Positions 1-7,101 of a stretch of 45,260 nucleotides of DNA are shown in pieces. The stretch is from Terriglobia bacterium. GTDB taxonomy: Bacteria > Acidobacteriota > Terriglobia > Bryobacterales > Bryobacteraceae. A program made the translations under genes and the position numbers. Each line of letters starts with the position of its first letter. Position 1 is the first letter of the stretch. Below the pieces are notes generated by a model, which was not told the origin of the DNA, did no database searches, and saw only the letters and a program-made list of their open reading frames with translations. The stretch lies in the NCBI GenBank assembly GCA_020073615.1, contig JAIQEX010000042.1, forward strand, positions 1-45,260, read 5' to 3'.

Positions 1-119
1 AAGCCCAGGTATCGCCGCGCCGTGGTCGGGTCCATCCCCGCTTTCGACGCTGCAATCTCTTGATTCTTCTCTGTGTTCGACAACTTTCTGAGCCTCCTCA
101 CCTGCTCGTCCGTGACCAT
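1..119 (-). CDS. istA: IS21-family transposase IstA, N-terminal fragment (runs off the window)
   Basis: Reading leftwards from the ATG at 119, 39 codons are open to the window edge. The product begins MVTDEQVRRLRKL and continues into an N-terminal helix-turn-helix-like segment containing NQEIAASKAGMD and TTARRYLG. This matches the start of IS21-type IstA transposases, which bind the element ends and carry out transposition with the IstB ATPase. The direct repeats just upstream (162-220) are what an IS21 end looks like. Only the start is visible, so I cannot tell whether the gene is intact. Confidence 0.75.
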   Translation of the reverse strand, partial: MVTDEQVRRLRKLSNTEKNQEIAASKAGMDPTTARRYLG

Positions 120-161
120 CCCTTGGCGCTCGGTGAGCGCGATTCTCGATGGTCACATTAG

Positions 162-220
162 TTGTCGTCGAGCGGGAGTTTTAATTGTCGTCAGCCGGGA
201 GTTCTAATTGTCGCCGAACA
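162..220. repeat. IS21-type element end: tandem 23-bp repeats
   Basis: Two 23-bp units, TTGTCGTC then CGGGAGTT then TAA, lie head to tail at 162-184 and 185-207, followed by a partial third copy, TTGTCGCCGAACA, at 208-220. IS21-family ends carry multiple short repeats that act as transposase-binding sites. With the istA start at 119 reading away from them, these mark the outer end of an element extending left of the window. The exact tip is probably near 220. Confidence 0.65.
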
Positions 221-442
221 GTTGGGATCGATCCCAGCACATCCTGTGGAGAGCGGAGAGCAGTGATTGCCGTCCCATCGGGTATCAGAGAGCCAGGCGT
301 CGAATCGGCAACGATATGTCCGCCATCCAGCGGGCCTAGATCATCGAAGACGCGGCTCAAACCATTGGCGGCCGGACACGCCCGGCGATAAGTCCGCAAG
401 CCCCGGCCGCCGCGACGACTCCTCTTACAGCCAAAGTGTCTC
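221..442. other. Stretch with no supported gene
   Basis: Between the IS21 end and the peroxiredoxin terminator I see no convincing gene. A minus-strand frame stays open through it but starts inside the terminator/repeat region and ends inside the IS21 repeats, and its residues resemble nothing I recognise. It may be decayed sequence next to the insertion. Confidence 0.4.
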
Positions 443-464
443 AAAAACGCAAGGCCGAAGGCCG
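443..464 (-). terminator. Candidate terminator of the peroxiredoxin gene
   Basis: On the minus strand, a short GGCC-TTC-GGCC hairpin (453-463) lies 35 nt after the peroxiredoxin stop and is followed, after a few bases, by TTTTT (447-443). The stem is only 4-5 bp, so this is a weak intrinsic terminator candidate. Confidence 0.35.
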
Positions 465-484
465 TGCCTTCCCCCGGCCCCCAG
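454..484. repeat. Dispersed intergenic repeat, copy 1
   Basis: A small hairpin (GGCC GAA GGCC) followed by a C-rich run ending TTCCCCCGGCCCCCAG. The same 16 bases, also preceded by a GGCC-GAA-GGCC type hairpin, recur at 3880-3910. Each copy sits just downstream of a minus-strand gene, like a REP-type 3' element. Confidence 0.4.
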
Positions 485-498
485 GCTAGCCCCCGTCT

Positions 499-954
499 TC
501 ACGCCCCCGTCTTCACCGCCGCCGCCAGTACCTCGCTCGGATGCGGCATCCCCCGCTTCGCAAAGCGGATCGTCCCCTTGGGGTCGATCAAGTACACCGT
601 GCGCTTCACAAACAGGCCGTCGGCGTGATACAGCGCCGCCACCTTCTGCTTCTCGTCCACCAGCAGCGGAAACGGGAAGTGATACCGCTGGCGGAACTTC
701 TGGTGCATCCGCGCGTTCTGCGGGTTCACGCCGAAGACCTCCACGCCGCGCGCCTCCGCTTCCCCCCAGTCGTCGCGAAACTGGCACAACTGCTTCGTGC
801 AGCCCGGCGTATCGTCGCCCGGATAGAACACCAGCACCACATTGCGCCCGCGCAGCGAATCCAGCGTCACCGTCTGCCCGGAGTCGTCCGGCAGCGAAAA
901 AGCCGGCGCCTTCGTACCTGCCGGCAGCGGATCCGAAAAAAGCCAATTCAGCAT
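499..954 (-). CDS. Peroxiredoxin, Bcp/PrxQ type
   Basis: A 151-residue thiol peroxidase of the AhpC/TSA superfamily that reduces hydroperoxides in the cytoplasm. The fold starts at about residue 9 (PLPAGTKAPAFSL). The peroxidatic Cys52 is in DDTPGCTKQLC, with a second Cys57 five residues on, the usual Bcp/PrxQ arrangement. I chose the ATG at 954 because GAGGTG lies 6 nt upstream; a start at 978 would run into the insertion element. The IS1595 element lies immediately upstream (target duplication at 966-973), so the native promoter has been displaced by 2.9 kb. The coding sequence looks intact. Confidence 0.88.
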   Translation of the reverse strand: MLNWLFSDPLPAGTKAPAFSLPDDSGQTVTLDSLRGRNVVLVFYPGDDTPGCTKQLCQFRDDWGEAEARGVEVFGVNPQNARMHQKFRQRYHFPFPLLVDEKQKVAALYHADGLFVKRTVYLIDPKGTIRFAKRGMPHPSEVLAAAVKTGA

Positions 955-965
955 TCCACGCACCT

Positions 966-973
966 CAAAATAG
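966..973. repeat. Target-site duplication CAAAATAG, left copy
   Basis: Identical 8-mer directly outside the left inverted repeat; its partner is at 3866-3873. Confidence 0.9.
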
Positions 974-997
974 GGCAATTATATACTTGACTAATAC
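974..997. repeat. IS1595 terminal inverted repeat, left
   Basis: 24 bp, starting GGCAATTATATACTTGAC, the perfect reverse complement of 3842-3865. It contains TTGACT (987-992), usable as an inward -35 box. Confidence 0.93.
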
Positions 998-1015
998 GCT
1001 GGTTTGGGATAGACT
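987..1015 (+). promoter_or_regulatory. Transposase promoter with its -35 box inside the left inverted repeat
   Basis: TTGACT (987-992), exactly 17 nt, then TAGACT (1010-1015). The ATG at 1022 is only 6 nt after the -10 hexamer and has no Shine-Dalgarno sequence, so the transcript would start at or next to the start codon. Confidence 0.6.
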
Positions 1016-1021
1016 TGAAGT

Positions 1022-1981
1022 ATGGAAGCCCTCTACGAACCCCAGACCCTTCAGGAAGCAATCGTTTACTTCTCGGCTCCTGGGAACTGCCTGGACTACC
1101 TCATGGCACGCCGCCCCGAATGGAAAGACGGACCGATATGCCCGCAGTGCGGAAGCTCCAACGTAGGCTTTCTCAAGAACCAATTGCGCTGGCAGTGCAG
1201 CAACCGCCACCCACGGCGGCAGTTTTCGATCAAGGTCGGAACCATCATGGAGGATTCCCCGATTGGCTTGGACAAGTGGCTTGCAGCAACCTGGATGATC
1301 CTGAACTGCAAGAACGGGATCAGCAGTTGCGAGATCGCGCGGGCGCTCGGTATTACCCAAAAGACCGCATGGTTCCTCTTGCATCGAATCAGGCTCGCGC
1401 AGCAAGGCCAGCATGGCGGCAAATTGGGCGGCGAAATCGAGGTTGACGAAACCTTCATCGGCGGCAAGTCCCGCAACATGCACAAGAGCAAACGGGAGCG
1501 CGTTATTACCGGTACCGGGGGTAAGGACAAAGTTGTCGTCATGGGTATTTTGGAGCGCGGGGGCGAAGTACGCGCGATGGTCGTAGACAACCGCCGAAAA
1601 AAGCAACTCCAAACTAACATTCGGGAACATGTGGAAGCAGGCGCGGCAATATTTAGCGACGAACTGAAATCTTATGACGGACTGGAAACCGACTACCAGC
1701 ACGCCGTCATCAATCACGCGGTTGAGTACGTGAACGGCAATGTTCACACCAACGGCATGGAAAATTTCTGGAGTCTCCTGAAGCGCGGCCTGCACGGAAC
1801 TTACATCAGCGTAGAACCATTTCATCTGTTCCGTTACATCGACGAACAGGCGTTCCGATTCAACAATCGTCACATGACCGATGCCGAACGGTTTGACCGT
1901 GGCGTCCGCGAGATTATTGGCAAGCGCCTCACCTACGCGGAACTCACTGGCAAGACTAGTGAACCAGAAACGATCAACTAA
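1022..1981 (+). CDS. IS1595-family (ISXO2-like) transposase
   Basis: A 319-residue transposase. The N-terminal zinc-ribbon region has CPQC at 40-43 and a third Cys at 59; the fourth usual Cys is replaced near Asn61/His63. GTIMEDSPI (73-81) follows, then a helix-turn-helix segment (about 101-118). The ISXO2-like catalytic domain starts at VDETFIGG. Probable catalytic acidic residues are Asp142 (VDETF), Asp213 (SDELKSY) and Glu247 in the NGMENFWSLLKRG motif. Length and motifs are complete, and perfect ends flank the element, so it is probably active. A promoter spans the left inverted repeat. It converges on the cargo operon, which ends at 2040. Confidence 0.93.
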   Translation: MEALYEPQTLQEAIVYFSAPGNCLDYLMARRPEWKDGPICPQCGSSNVGFLKNQLRWQCSNRHPRRQFSIKVGTIMEDSPIGLDKWLAATWMILNCKNGISSCEIARALGITQKTAWFLLHRIRLAQQGQHGGKLGGEIEVDETFIGGKSRNMHKSKRERVITGTGGKDKVVVMGILERGGEVRAMVVDNRRKKQLQTNIREHVEAGAAIFSDELKSYDGLETDYQHAVINHAVEYVNGNVHTNGMENFWSLLKRGLHGTYISVEPFHLFRYIDEQAFRFNNRHMTDAERFDRGVREIIGKRLTYAELTGKTSEPETIN

Positions 1982-2039
1982 ACCGTGGCGCGGGAAGCGC
2001 GGACCTAAGCTTAAGAAAGGACCTCTTGACTGAGCAGTA

Positions 2040-2333
2040 CTAGTCATCTTGCCTCGGAACAGCAAACTCCAAGAGAATGCGAAATCCCATCTTGTTGTTG
2101 TGAATGAAGGATCTGATAGTTTGAAGCGCCTTCGTAAAATTGACAGCGGGGTCGGCGATTGTCTGATAATTACGTGGATCACCAGACAACCATTCCTGTC
2201 CGCACCGAATACAATGTAAGGGGATATCCCTAACATCATCCGGAGGAACTGTAAGCCTGTGGCATTTTGCACATTCAAACGTAATCGACTGAACGTCGTC
2301 TAACCCAACAACCATTTTTCGCTGAATCGTCAC
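2040..2333 (-). CDS. IS cargo protein 4: small zinc-ribbon protein, unknown function
   Basis: 97 residues, not recognised. Two CxxC pairs, Cys21/Cys24 and Cys41/Cys44, form a probable zinc ribbon, followed by a charged C-terminal helix-like region (about 60-85). It is the last gene of the four-gene cargo operon; its start overlaps the stop of the preceding gene by 4 nt (ATGA at 2333-2330), implying translational coupling. No signal peptide. The stop is 59 nt from the convergent transposase stop. Confidence 0.7.
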   Translation of the reverse strand: MTIQRKMVVGLDDVQSITFECAKCHRLTVPPDDVRDIPLHCIRCGQEWLSGDPRNYQTIADPAVNFTKALQTIRSFIHNNKMGFRILLEFAVPRQDD

Positions 2334-2530
2334 TGCTTCTCTCCTGTACCGAGGTTGACGGGCCGCTTCCTTTTCGGCCCACGGCGGTGCGGATTCTCAT
2401 CGACACGTTTACGATAAGCACGTTCGCGTCGCATGAGCGTAGCATGTGAAACGGAGAGAATCTGTTTCATCCCTTCGTCGAAACGGCGAAAGGCCTCCGG
2501 CCCTTCGATCCATTCCAGCAATCGGTTCAT
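2330..2530 (-). CDS. IS cargo protein 3: small basic protein, unknown function
   Basis: 66 residues with no family I can name. The N-terminal part is acidic/amphipathic (MNRLLEWIEGPEAFRRFDEG), and the C-terminal half is strongly basic (RRERAYRKR, then PHRRGPKRKRP), suggesting nucleic-acid contact. It overlaps both neighbours by 4 nt (2530-2527 and 2333-2330), so it is almost certainly translated as part of the operon despite its size. A role as regulator or antitoxin-like partner is speculation. Confidence 0.65.
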   Translation of the reverse strand: MNRLLEWIEGPEAFRRFDEGMKQILSVSHATLMRRERAYRKRVDENPHRRGPKRKRPVNLGTGEKQ

Positions 2531-3102
2531 AGTGATTTATAGCGCTCCACCAGTTCCCTGAAGATCTGAAGCTGTGGCTCCGAGAGCTTGATGCTGCGCC
2601 GACCTCCGGAGTTCGCATCGGGAAGCGTTACCCAGACCTCCTTAGCCGTCGTGAATCTCGTGATCAGAAGTTCCTGATTGTGTAGTGTTATCTCCACTCC
2701 CCTATTACCGCCCAGGGTTGTGAATGAAGTTACAGTGCCATAATTAATAGCAACCTCAGTGAGTTCTCCATCGACGGTGAAGATCACTACACTGTCAGTG
2801 CTCCAGGAGCCGGGGCCGTCCAACTGGATCTTCAGGAGCATTCTCTTCTGATCGCCATTGAAACTTTGAGAAGCTATTGGATAGCAGCGCCAACTGAACG
2901 TATCGGCACGCAGGAGTCCTTCGTGGCTTTTTACCGAAGGAATCTTCTTATGGACAAACCACGTAACCTGAAGTGGTTCATCTCTGCTGCTAACTATTCC
3001 ATCAACCACTTTGGGCTTCTTCTGGCCTATGGGCTTCTTCTGGCCTATGGCTATGCCGATAAGCGCGAGGGCAATTAGGACACAACCCAGCAATCGTTTC
3101 AT
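2527..3102 (-). CDS. IS cargo protein 2: exported protein of unknown function
   Basis: 191 residues. A clear N-terminal signal peptide (MKRLLGCVLIALALIGIAIG) with probable cleavage before Gln21. Right after it lies a perfect short tandem duplication, GQKKPIGQKKP, visible in DNA as two copies of GGCTTCTTCTGGCCTATG around 3013-3050. The rest is a beta-rich soluble domain with no cysteine cluster; I do not recognise it. An exported protein in an IS cargo operon is unusual. It overlaps the flanking genes by 4 nt on each side. Confidence 0.7.
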   Translation of the reverse strand: MKRLLGCVLIALALIGIAIGQKKPIGQKKPKVVDGIVSSRDEPLQVTWFVHKKIPSVKSHEGLLRADTFSWRCYPIASQSFNGDQKRMLLKIQLDGPGSWSTDSVVIFTVDGELTEVAINYGTVTSFTTLGGNRGVEITLHNQELLITRFTTAKEVWVTLPDANSGGRRSIKLSEPQLQIFRELVERYKSL

Positions 3103-3824
3103 TTTGAATAAGGCCTCAGTTTCGCAGGCAACACGTAAACGTGTTCGAGATAGTGACGCATAAATGCAATTGCATCCACAGCGTCTTCTTCGGTGATAGT
3201 GCTGTCAATGTCAGAGTAATCTCCATGAGCGCCCTGCTTTCCGAATAGTCGGATACGATGAGCCATTTTACGCAGCGGTTCCGTTATAGTTCCGCTCTTT
3301 GCCAAACTGTCTACCTGCCTGCATAAATCATCCCCCTTCGCCTGCTCTCTATCACAACTTATCTGGAGGGATCTTCTGCACATAAGAACAGTCGCCACAA
3401 AGCAGTTAACCCACTGGCAGCGAATCGCCTCTTGAAAACCAGATGCAACCTCAACAGGGATGTCTGGACCTACTTCATCGTTCGGCTTGCCAAGAGGATA
3501 GTGTTTCTCGTAGCGCATTGAGGCTACAGTTTTTCCGTCGTACAGGACAAAGCCAAGTATGAAATTTCGACAACCCTGACATTGCATGGCACAAACACCA
3601 CGGGAAGTCAGTTTGCCCTCCGCAAGCTCAACGTGAGCACCATCTACAGGCATGAACGAGCACTGCCGCTTACAATGAGGGCATTCTCCATTCAATGAGA
3701 ACCTAAACTCGTTAACCGAGCCTAAATGCATCACTTCCATTGCCACAGGCGTATCCTTCCAGAGGGCAGCCAGATATGGATGCAAAAACTCAAACAGTCC
3801 CCGCCCAGCGCCCTCATTCTCCAA
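3099..3824 (-). CDS. IS cargo protein 1: zinc-ribbon plus DUF4145-like protein
   Basis: First gene of the cargo operon, up to 241 residues. A zinc ribbon is visible (Cys48/Cys51 in CPHC, Cys82/Cys85 in CQGC). The C-terminal half (about 130-230) resembles DUF4145: a helical segment, then LRKMAHRIRLFGKQGAHGDYSDID, including the typical G-x-x-AHG turn. DUF4145 proteins have no settled function; some sit near nuclease or restriction genes. The 3824 start is TTG and overlaps a -10-like box, so GTG at 3746 is a strong alternative, with AAGGA seven nt upstream, as is ATG at 3740. The stop overlaps the next gene by 4 nt. Confidence 0.72.
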   Translation of the reverse strand: MENEGAGRGLFEFLHPYLAALWKDTPVAMEVMHLGSVNEFRFSLNGECPHCKRQCSFMPVDGAHVELAEGKLTSRGVCAMQCQGCRNFILGFVLYDGKTVASMRYEKHYPLGKPNDEVGPDIPVEVASGFQEAIRCQWVNCFVATVLMCRRSLQISCDREQAKGDDLCRQVDSLAKSGTITEPLRKMAHRIRLFGKQGAHGDYSDIDSTITEEDAVDAIAFMRHYLEHVYVLPAKLRPYSK

Positions 3825-3852
3825 GGCTACACCCCTTCATTGTATTAGTCAA
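3824..3852 (-). promoter_or_regulatory. Cargo-operon promoter with its -35 box in the right inverted repeat
   Basis: Minus-strand TTGACT (3852-3847) lies in the inverted repeat, then 17 nt, then TAGCCT (3829-3824). The geometry mirrors the transposase promoter at the other end. The -10 is poor (3 of 6), so this is a candidate; if used, translation should start at GTG 3746 or ATG 3740. Confidence 0.4.
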
Positions 3853-3865
3853 GTATATAATTGCC
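3842..3865. repeat. IS1595 terminal inverted repeat, right
   Basis: 24 bp, perfect reverse complement of 974-997. It contains TTGACT on the minus strand (3852-3847), pointing into the element toward the cargo operon. Confidence 0.93.
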
Positions 3866-3873
3866 CAAAATAG
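3866..3873. repeat. Target-site duplication CAAAATAG, right copy
   Basis: Identical 8-mer directly outside the right inverted repeat; its partner is at 966-973. Confidence 0.9.
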
Positions 3874-3875
3874 CC

Positions 3876-3890
3876 CGGCCCGAAGGGCCG
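3876..3890 (-). terminator. Hairpin downstream of the large secreted-protein gene
   Basis: CGGCCC-GAA-GGGCCG, a 6-bp GC stem 59 nt beyond the stop at 3949. On the minus strand it is followed by GGCTATTTTG, only a weak T-run. The IS inserted directly beyond it. Confidence 0.35.
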
Positions 3891-3910
3891 CACCTTCCCC
3901 CGGCCCCCAG
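3880..3910. repeat. Dispersed intergenic repeat, copy 2
   Basis: Shares a hairpin and the identical 16 bases TTCCCCCGGCCCCCAG with 454-484; here CCCCCGGCCCCCAG is itself partly repeated just after (3911-3924). Confidence 0.4.
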
Positions 3911-3948
3911 CCCCCGGCCCCCAGCCCCGCGAGCGCAGCGAGCCCCCC

Positions 3949-6924
3949 TCATTGCACCGCGATGTTGATCTGATTGCTGTGCGCCAGGCTAACCGACATC
4001 AGCAGCGGCTGCAAACCGGGAGCCAGTCCCGCCGGCACCTGCACGTTCACCTGGTAAAGTCCCACAAAGCCCGGCGCCAGCCCGCTGAACACCGGCTGCA
4101 TCGGCACGGCGCCGATGAACACCGTGGGCGCGATCGCCGTCAGTTGCAACCCGTTTGCGCCTGGCTTTGTCGGGCCCAGGCCCGTGCAGTAGATTTCGAT
4201 GTAGTCGCCCGCCCGTACCGGCGTGGTCACGGCGCTGACCGCCGTGCCCGCGTGCAGCACCGCTCCCGCGAAGATGCCCGGCTGTACGGACTTCACCTCG
4301 ACCGCGGTGGCGGCTTGCGTTCCCGACGGAGTCTCCACTGCCAGCGTCCCGGTTCCTAGCGGCGCGTCCGCGGGCACGTAGAAGTTGATCTGGCCGTCGG
4401 TCACATCCAGCACCGGCAGCGCCGCGCCGTTCAGCAGCACGCGCACGCCGGCCAGCCTGGCGGGCCAGGGATACGAGGCATGCGCCGTCTGCCCGCCCGC
4501 CAGGTTCACCCCGAAGACCGTCTCCAGCGCCCCGGCCGCGATGCCGGCCGCAAACGACGCTCCGTTCACCACCGCCTGCGCCACCGGCACCGCGCTGCCC
4601 GCGCTCATGGCCAGCTTCACGGCCGGCAGGCTCTCCACCGCCAGTTGCAACTGATTTGCAGAGCTAGTGCCGGGCGTCCAGCGGAATTGGGCCTGGCCCC
4701 GCACATCGGTCACCGCCGCCGCCGGCGCCACGCTGCCGCCCGCCGACGCCGTGGCCACCACGCGCGCGCCCGGATACGCCAGATTGTTGGCGTCGGTGAG
4801 CCGCACCACGATAGGGTCGGGCAAGAGGCCCGGAGCGGTTGCCACCTGCCGGTCGCCCGAAACAGCTACCAGTTTCACCAGCGAAGCGTCCGCCACCTGT
4901 ACGCGCGCCGCCGCCGTCTCGTAGGAGGAATCGCCGGGAACGGCCAGCACGTCCTCCACGCCCGTCCGCGCCCCGGTGAAGGTGAACGAAGCGCTGGTGG
5001 CGCCGGCGGGGATGGTCACCGCAGCCGGGAATTGCGAGTTGCCCTTGGACGCCTGAAATTGCACGGTCATGTCCGCGGAGGACGCCGCCGCCAGCGTGAC
5101 CGTCCCCGTGCCCGTGGCCCCTGCCACCACTCCCGCCGCGGGTTGGAGCGAGAGTTTCATGCTGCGTTTCAGCGTGGCATCGGCCACGCCGTTGCCCGAG
5201 GAAGCCTGCGCGTAGAATCCTTCGAACTGCGCCCGGTACGTTTCAATTTTCGTCAGGTCGGCGGCCAGCGGCTGCCCGCCTTGCGGCACCACCATGATGA
5301 ACGCGAAGCGAAAACGGCGCTGCGCCACGGTGTAGTCCGGGGTGCGGCGGCCTTCCGCGCCGATCACATCGTTGACGCTGATGTTCTCCCGCGTGCCATC
5401 GAAGGTGAAGCCCCGCACCGGGCTCAACTGCGAGTAGAACGCGGGCACGCCGGTCACCAGAAACGTATCCGGCACCTCCGCCGCCGCGCGGAAACCCATC
5501 AGGTATTGATCCAGCGGAGAATAACCCTGCACCGTATCGGTGGTGAGAAACTCCAACGGAACGCCCGGCCCACGGTCCACGATGCGCTCGCCTTCCATCA
5601 GCGAGGCCTCCGAGTCGTAGGCGAAATTCCAGTGCGCAAGCTGCACGCCGAGCATGGGGCGCGCGGCCGGATCGCTGGCATCGCGAATGCTGGCGAAGGC
5701 CAGAAACAGGTGCCCGGTCTCGTGGCTCACGATGGTGATCGGCGTGTCGCCCGTCAGCGGGCGCGCCGGCACCTTGCCGTTGGGGTCCGCCGGGTATTGC
5801 CCCAGATTGCCCATGTTGAGCACCGCCTGCAGCCGCGATGCCGATCCATATTGCTGTCCGTGATCCACGGGATCCGTGCCGAACCCGGTGCCGATGCTGC
5901 GCACCGTGTTTTCAAACGCCACGGCGGAAGCCCCCGCGGCGATATCCATATTGTTGTAGACCACCAGGTAATCGTAGGCGTCCTCGTGGGTCGCATAAAA
6001 CTTCTGCGCCACCGTGACCATATCCACGGCCAGCGTATTGCCGAAGCGCTCGGCCACGGCGGCGGAGTAGTCGCCGCTGGCGTCGCGGCGGAAGTCCACC
6101 AGCGAGGTTGCGCCCTGCAGATTGCCTGGCGCGATGCCCACCACCGCGCTGGCCGCGTTCGGGTTGATGCCCGAGTAGGAAAACTCGATGCGGCCGTCGG
6201 GGTAAAGCCTGACCTGAAATGTCTCCGGCACGCCGGTCCCGGAGGACGCGAATTCCGGCACGTTCACCCAGCTCACCACCACGCGCGTTGGCTCGCTCAG
6301 CACGCGCACCCCGCCCGAGGTCCGCGAGGGGTCCAGGTCGTCGAACAGCGGCGCGATGCGCGGCGCGCCCGATGTCATGCGTCCCAGCGACCGTTCGCTG
6401 CTGTTGTTGTCGCCCGCGGTGAAGGTGAGGTTGCCATCCGAGTTGACGAACACCTGGTTATACGTGCCGCCGAAAAATGGGAACGCGAAGGGCAGGCTGA
6501 CGGCACGCGAATCGTCGTCGTCGAGCGCCGCCAGCGGTGCGCCCCCGGAGGCCGCCGCCGCATCGTAGCCTCCCGCCGCCGCCGCGTAGCGGTAATGCGC
6601 CGCGTTGGGCGCGGTGGGCGTAAAGGTAAGCGTGTTGTTGTCCAGGCTGAACTGGTTCTGGCGCGCCACCACGCCATCGGTGTCTTCGACGATGGCGATG
6701 TCTCCGTTATCGCGGTTGGCCGAGGGAGCCGCCGCGGCCAGCGCCTGGATGCCGCCCGCCTGCCGCGCGCGCACCGCCTGCCGGTGCAGGAACAGCGTTT
6801 CGTTCGCCGTCTCGCGCGTGGTGCCGCACACCACCACCTCGTGGCGCGCGGAAACCGGCGCGGCGAGCAAGGCCAGGATACAGAAAAGGAGCCCGAAGCG
6901 TCGTATCATCCCGATTGCTTTCAT
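3949..6924 (-). CDS. Large secreted protein with HETGH zinc-protease motif, Ig-like domain and Solibacter-type C-terminus
   Basis: 991 residues with a signal peptide (about 1-26, ending PVSARHE). Residues 140-260 resemble a nidogen-like beta domain (FPFFGGTYNQVFVNSDGNL). HETGH at 401-405 is an HExxH zinc-binding/catalytic motif; DSEASLMEGE (437-446) downstream may supply a further ligand, so a secreted metallopeptidase is likely. About 600-770 holds Ig-like/invasin-type beta repeats. Residues 780-991 are the TIGR03437 domain typical of Solibacter (NGASF, LNGAALPVL, GQINFYVP, YCTGLGP, YQVNVQVP). No operon partner is obvious. Substrate unknown. The cleavage role is inference from the motif. Confidence 0.85.
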   Translation of the reverse strand: MKAIGMIRRFGLLFCILALLAAPVSARHEVVVCGTTRETANETLFLHRQAVRARQAGGIQALAAAAPSANRDNGDIAIVEDTDGVVARQNQFSLDNNTLTFTPTAPNAAHYRYAAAAGGYDAAAASGGAPLAALDDDDSRAVSLPFAFPFFGGTYNQVFVNSDGNLTFTAGDNNSSERSLGRMTSGAPRIAPLFDDLDPSRTSGGVRVLSEPTRVVVSWVNVPEFASSGTGVPETFQVRLYPDGRIEFSYSGINPNAASAVVGIAPGNLQGATSLVDFRRDASGDYSAAVAERFGNTLAVDMVTVAQKFYATHEDAYDYLVVYNNMDIAAGASAVAFENTVRSIGTGFGTDPVDHGQQYGSASRLQAVLNMGNLGQYPADPNGKVPARPLTGDTPITIVSHETGHLFLAFASIRDASDPAARPMLGVQLAHWNFAYDSEASLMEGERIVDRGPGVPLEFLTTDTVQGYSPLDQYLMGFRAAAEVPDTFLVTGVPAFYSQLSPVRGFTFDGTRENISVNDVIGAEGRRTPDYTVAQRRFRFAFIMVVPQGGQPLAADLTKIETYRAQFEGFYAQASSGNGVADATLKRSMKLSLQPAAGVVAGATGTGTVTLAAASSADMTVQFQASKGNSQFPAAVTIPAGATSASFTFTGARTGVEDVLAVPGDSSYETAAARVQVADASLVKLVAVSGDRQVATAPGLLPDPIVVRLTDANNLAYPGARVVATASAGGSVAPAAAVTDVRGQAQFRWTPGTSSANQLQLAVESLPAVKLAMSAGSAVPVAQAVVNGASFAAGIAAGALETVFGVNLAGGQTAHASYPWPARLAGVRVLLNGAALPVLDVTDGQINFYVPADAPLGTGTLAVETPSGTQAATAVEVKSVQPGIFAGAVLHAGTAVSAVTTPVRAGDYIEIYCTGLGPTKPGANGLQLTAIAPTVFIGAVPMQPVFSGLAPGFVGLYQVNVQVPAGLAPGLQPLLMSVSLAHSNQINIAVQ

Positions 6925-7101
6925 TCTCTCACGCCATCACGGTACCAGGACCACGTAACTTTACGCCGCGTGGTTCGTCTTAGTATGTGAGATCGATAAA
7001 AGCCGATTCGAGGCTTTCCGGCGGTGCCCGCGGCGTTTTCTGCGCCTTATTGATGGTCACCGTCCGCCGATTCAACTTGTACAAAAAGCGAGGTTCTACT
7101 T

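Larger units (their letters stand above)
974..3865. mobile_element. Complete IS1595-type insertion element with a cargo operon
   Basis: The element spans 2892 bp. It has perfect 24-bp terminal inverted repeats (974-997 and 3842-3865, outer end GGCAATTATATACTTGACTA) and a perfect 8-bp target duplication, CAAAATAG, at 966-973 and 3866-3873. It encodes an ISXO2-like DDE transposase on the plus strand and four tightly overlapping genes on the minus strand. An 8-bp duplication and passenger genes are both known for the IS1595 family. Perfect ends and target duplication suggest recent insertion. It sits between a secreted-protein gene and the peroxiredoxin gene. Confidence 0.93.

Noticed and set aside
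181-444. 87-codon minus-strand frame next to the IS21 end
   Set aside because: It spans a terminator, a repeat and the IS21 repeats, with no recognisable protein features.
1982-2032. Short basic peptide in another frame right after the transposase stop (KPWRGKRGPKLKKGPLD)
   Set aside because: No start codon and under 20 residues; could be a trace of a frameshifted tail but cannot be supported.
4480-6990. 836-codon plus-strand open frame opposite the large secreted protein
   Set aside because: Composition is Arg/His/Gly-rich as expected of an antisense shadow in high-GC DNA; the minus-strand gene has signal peptide and recognisable domains.
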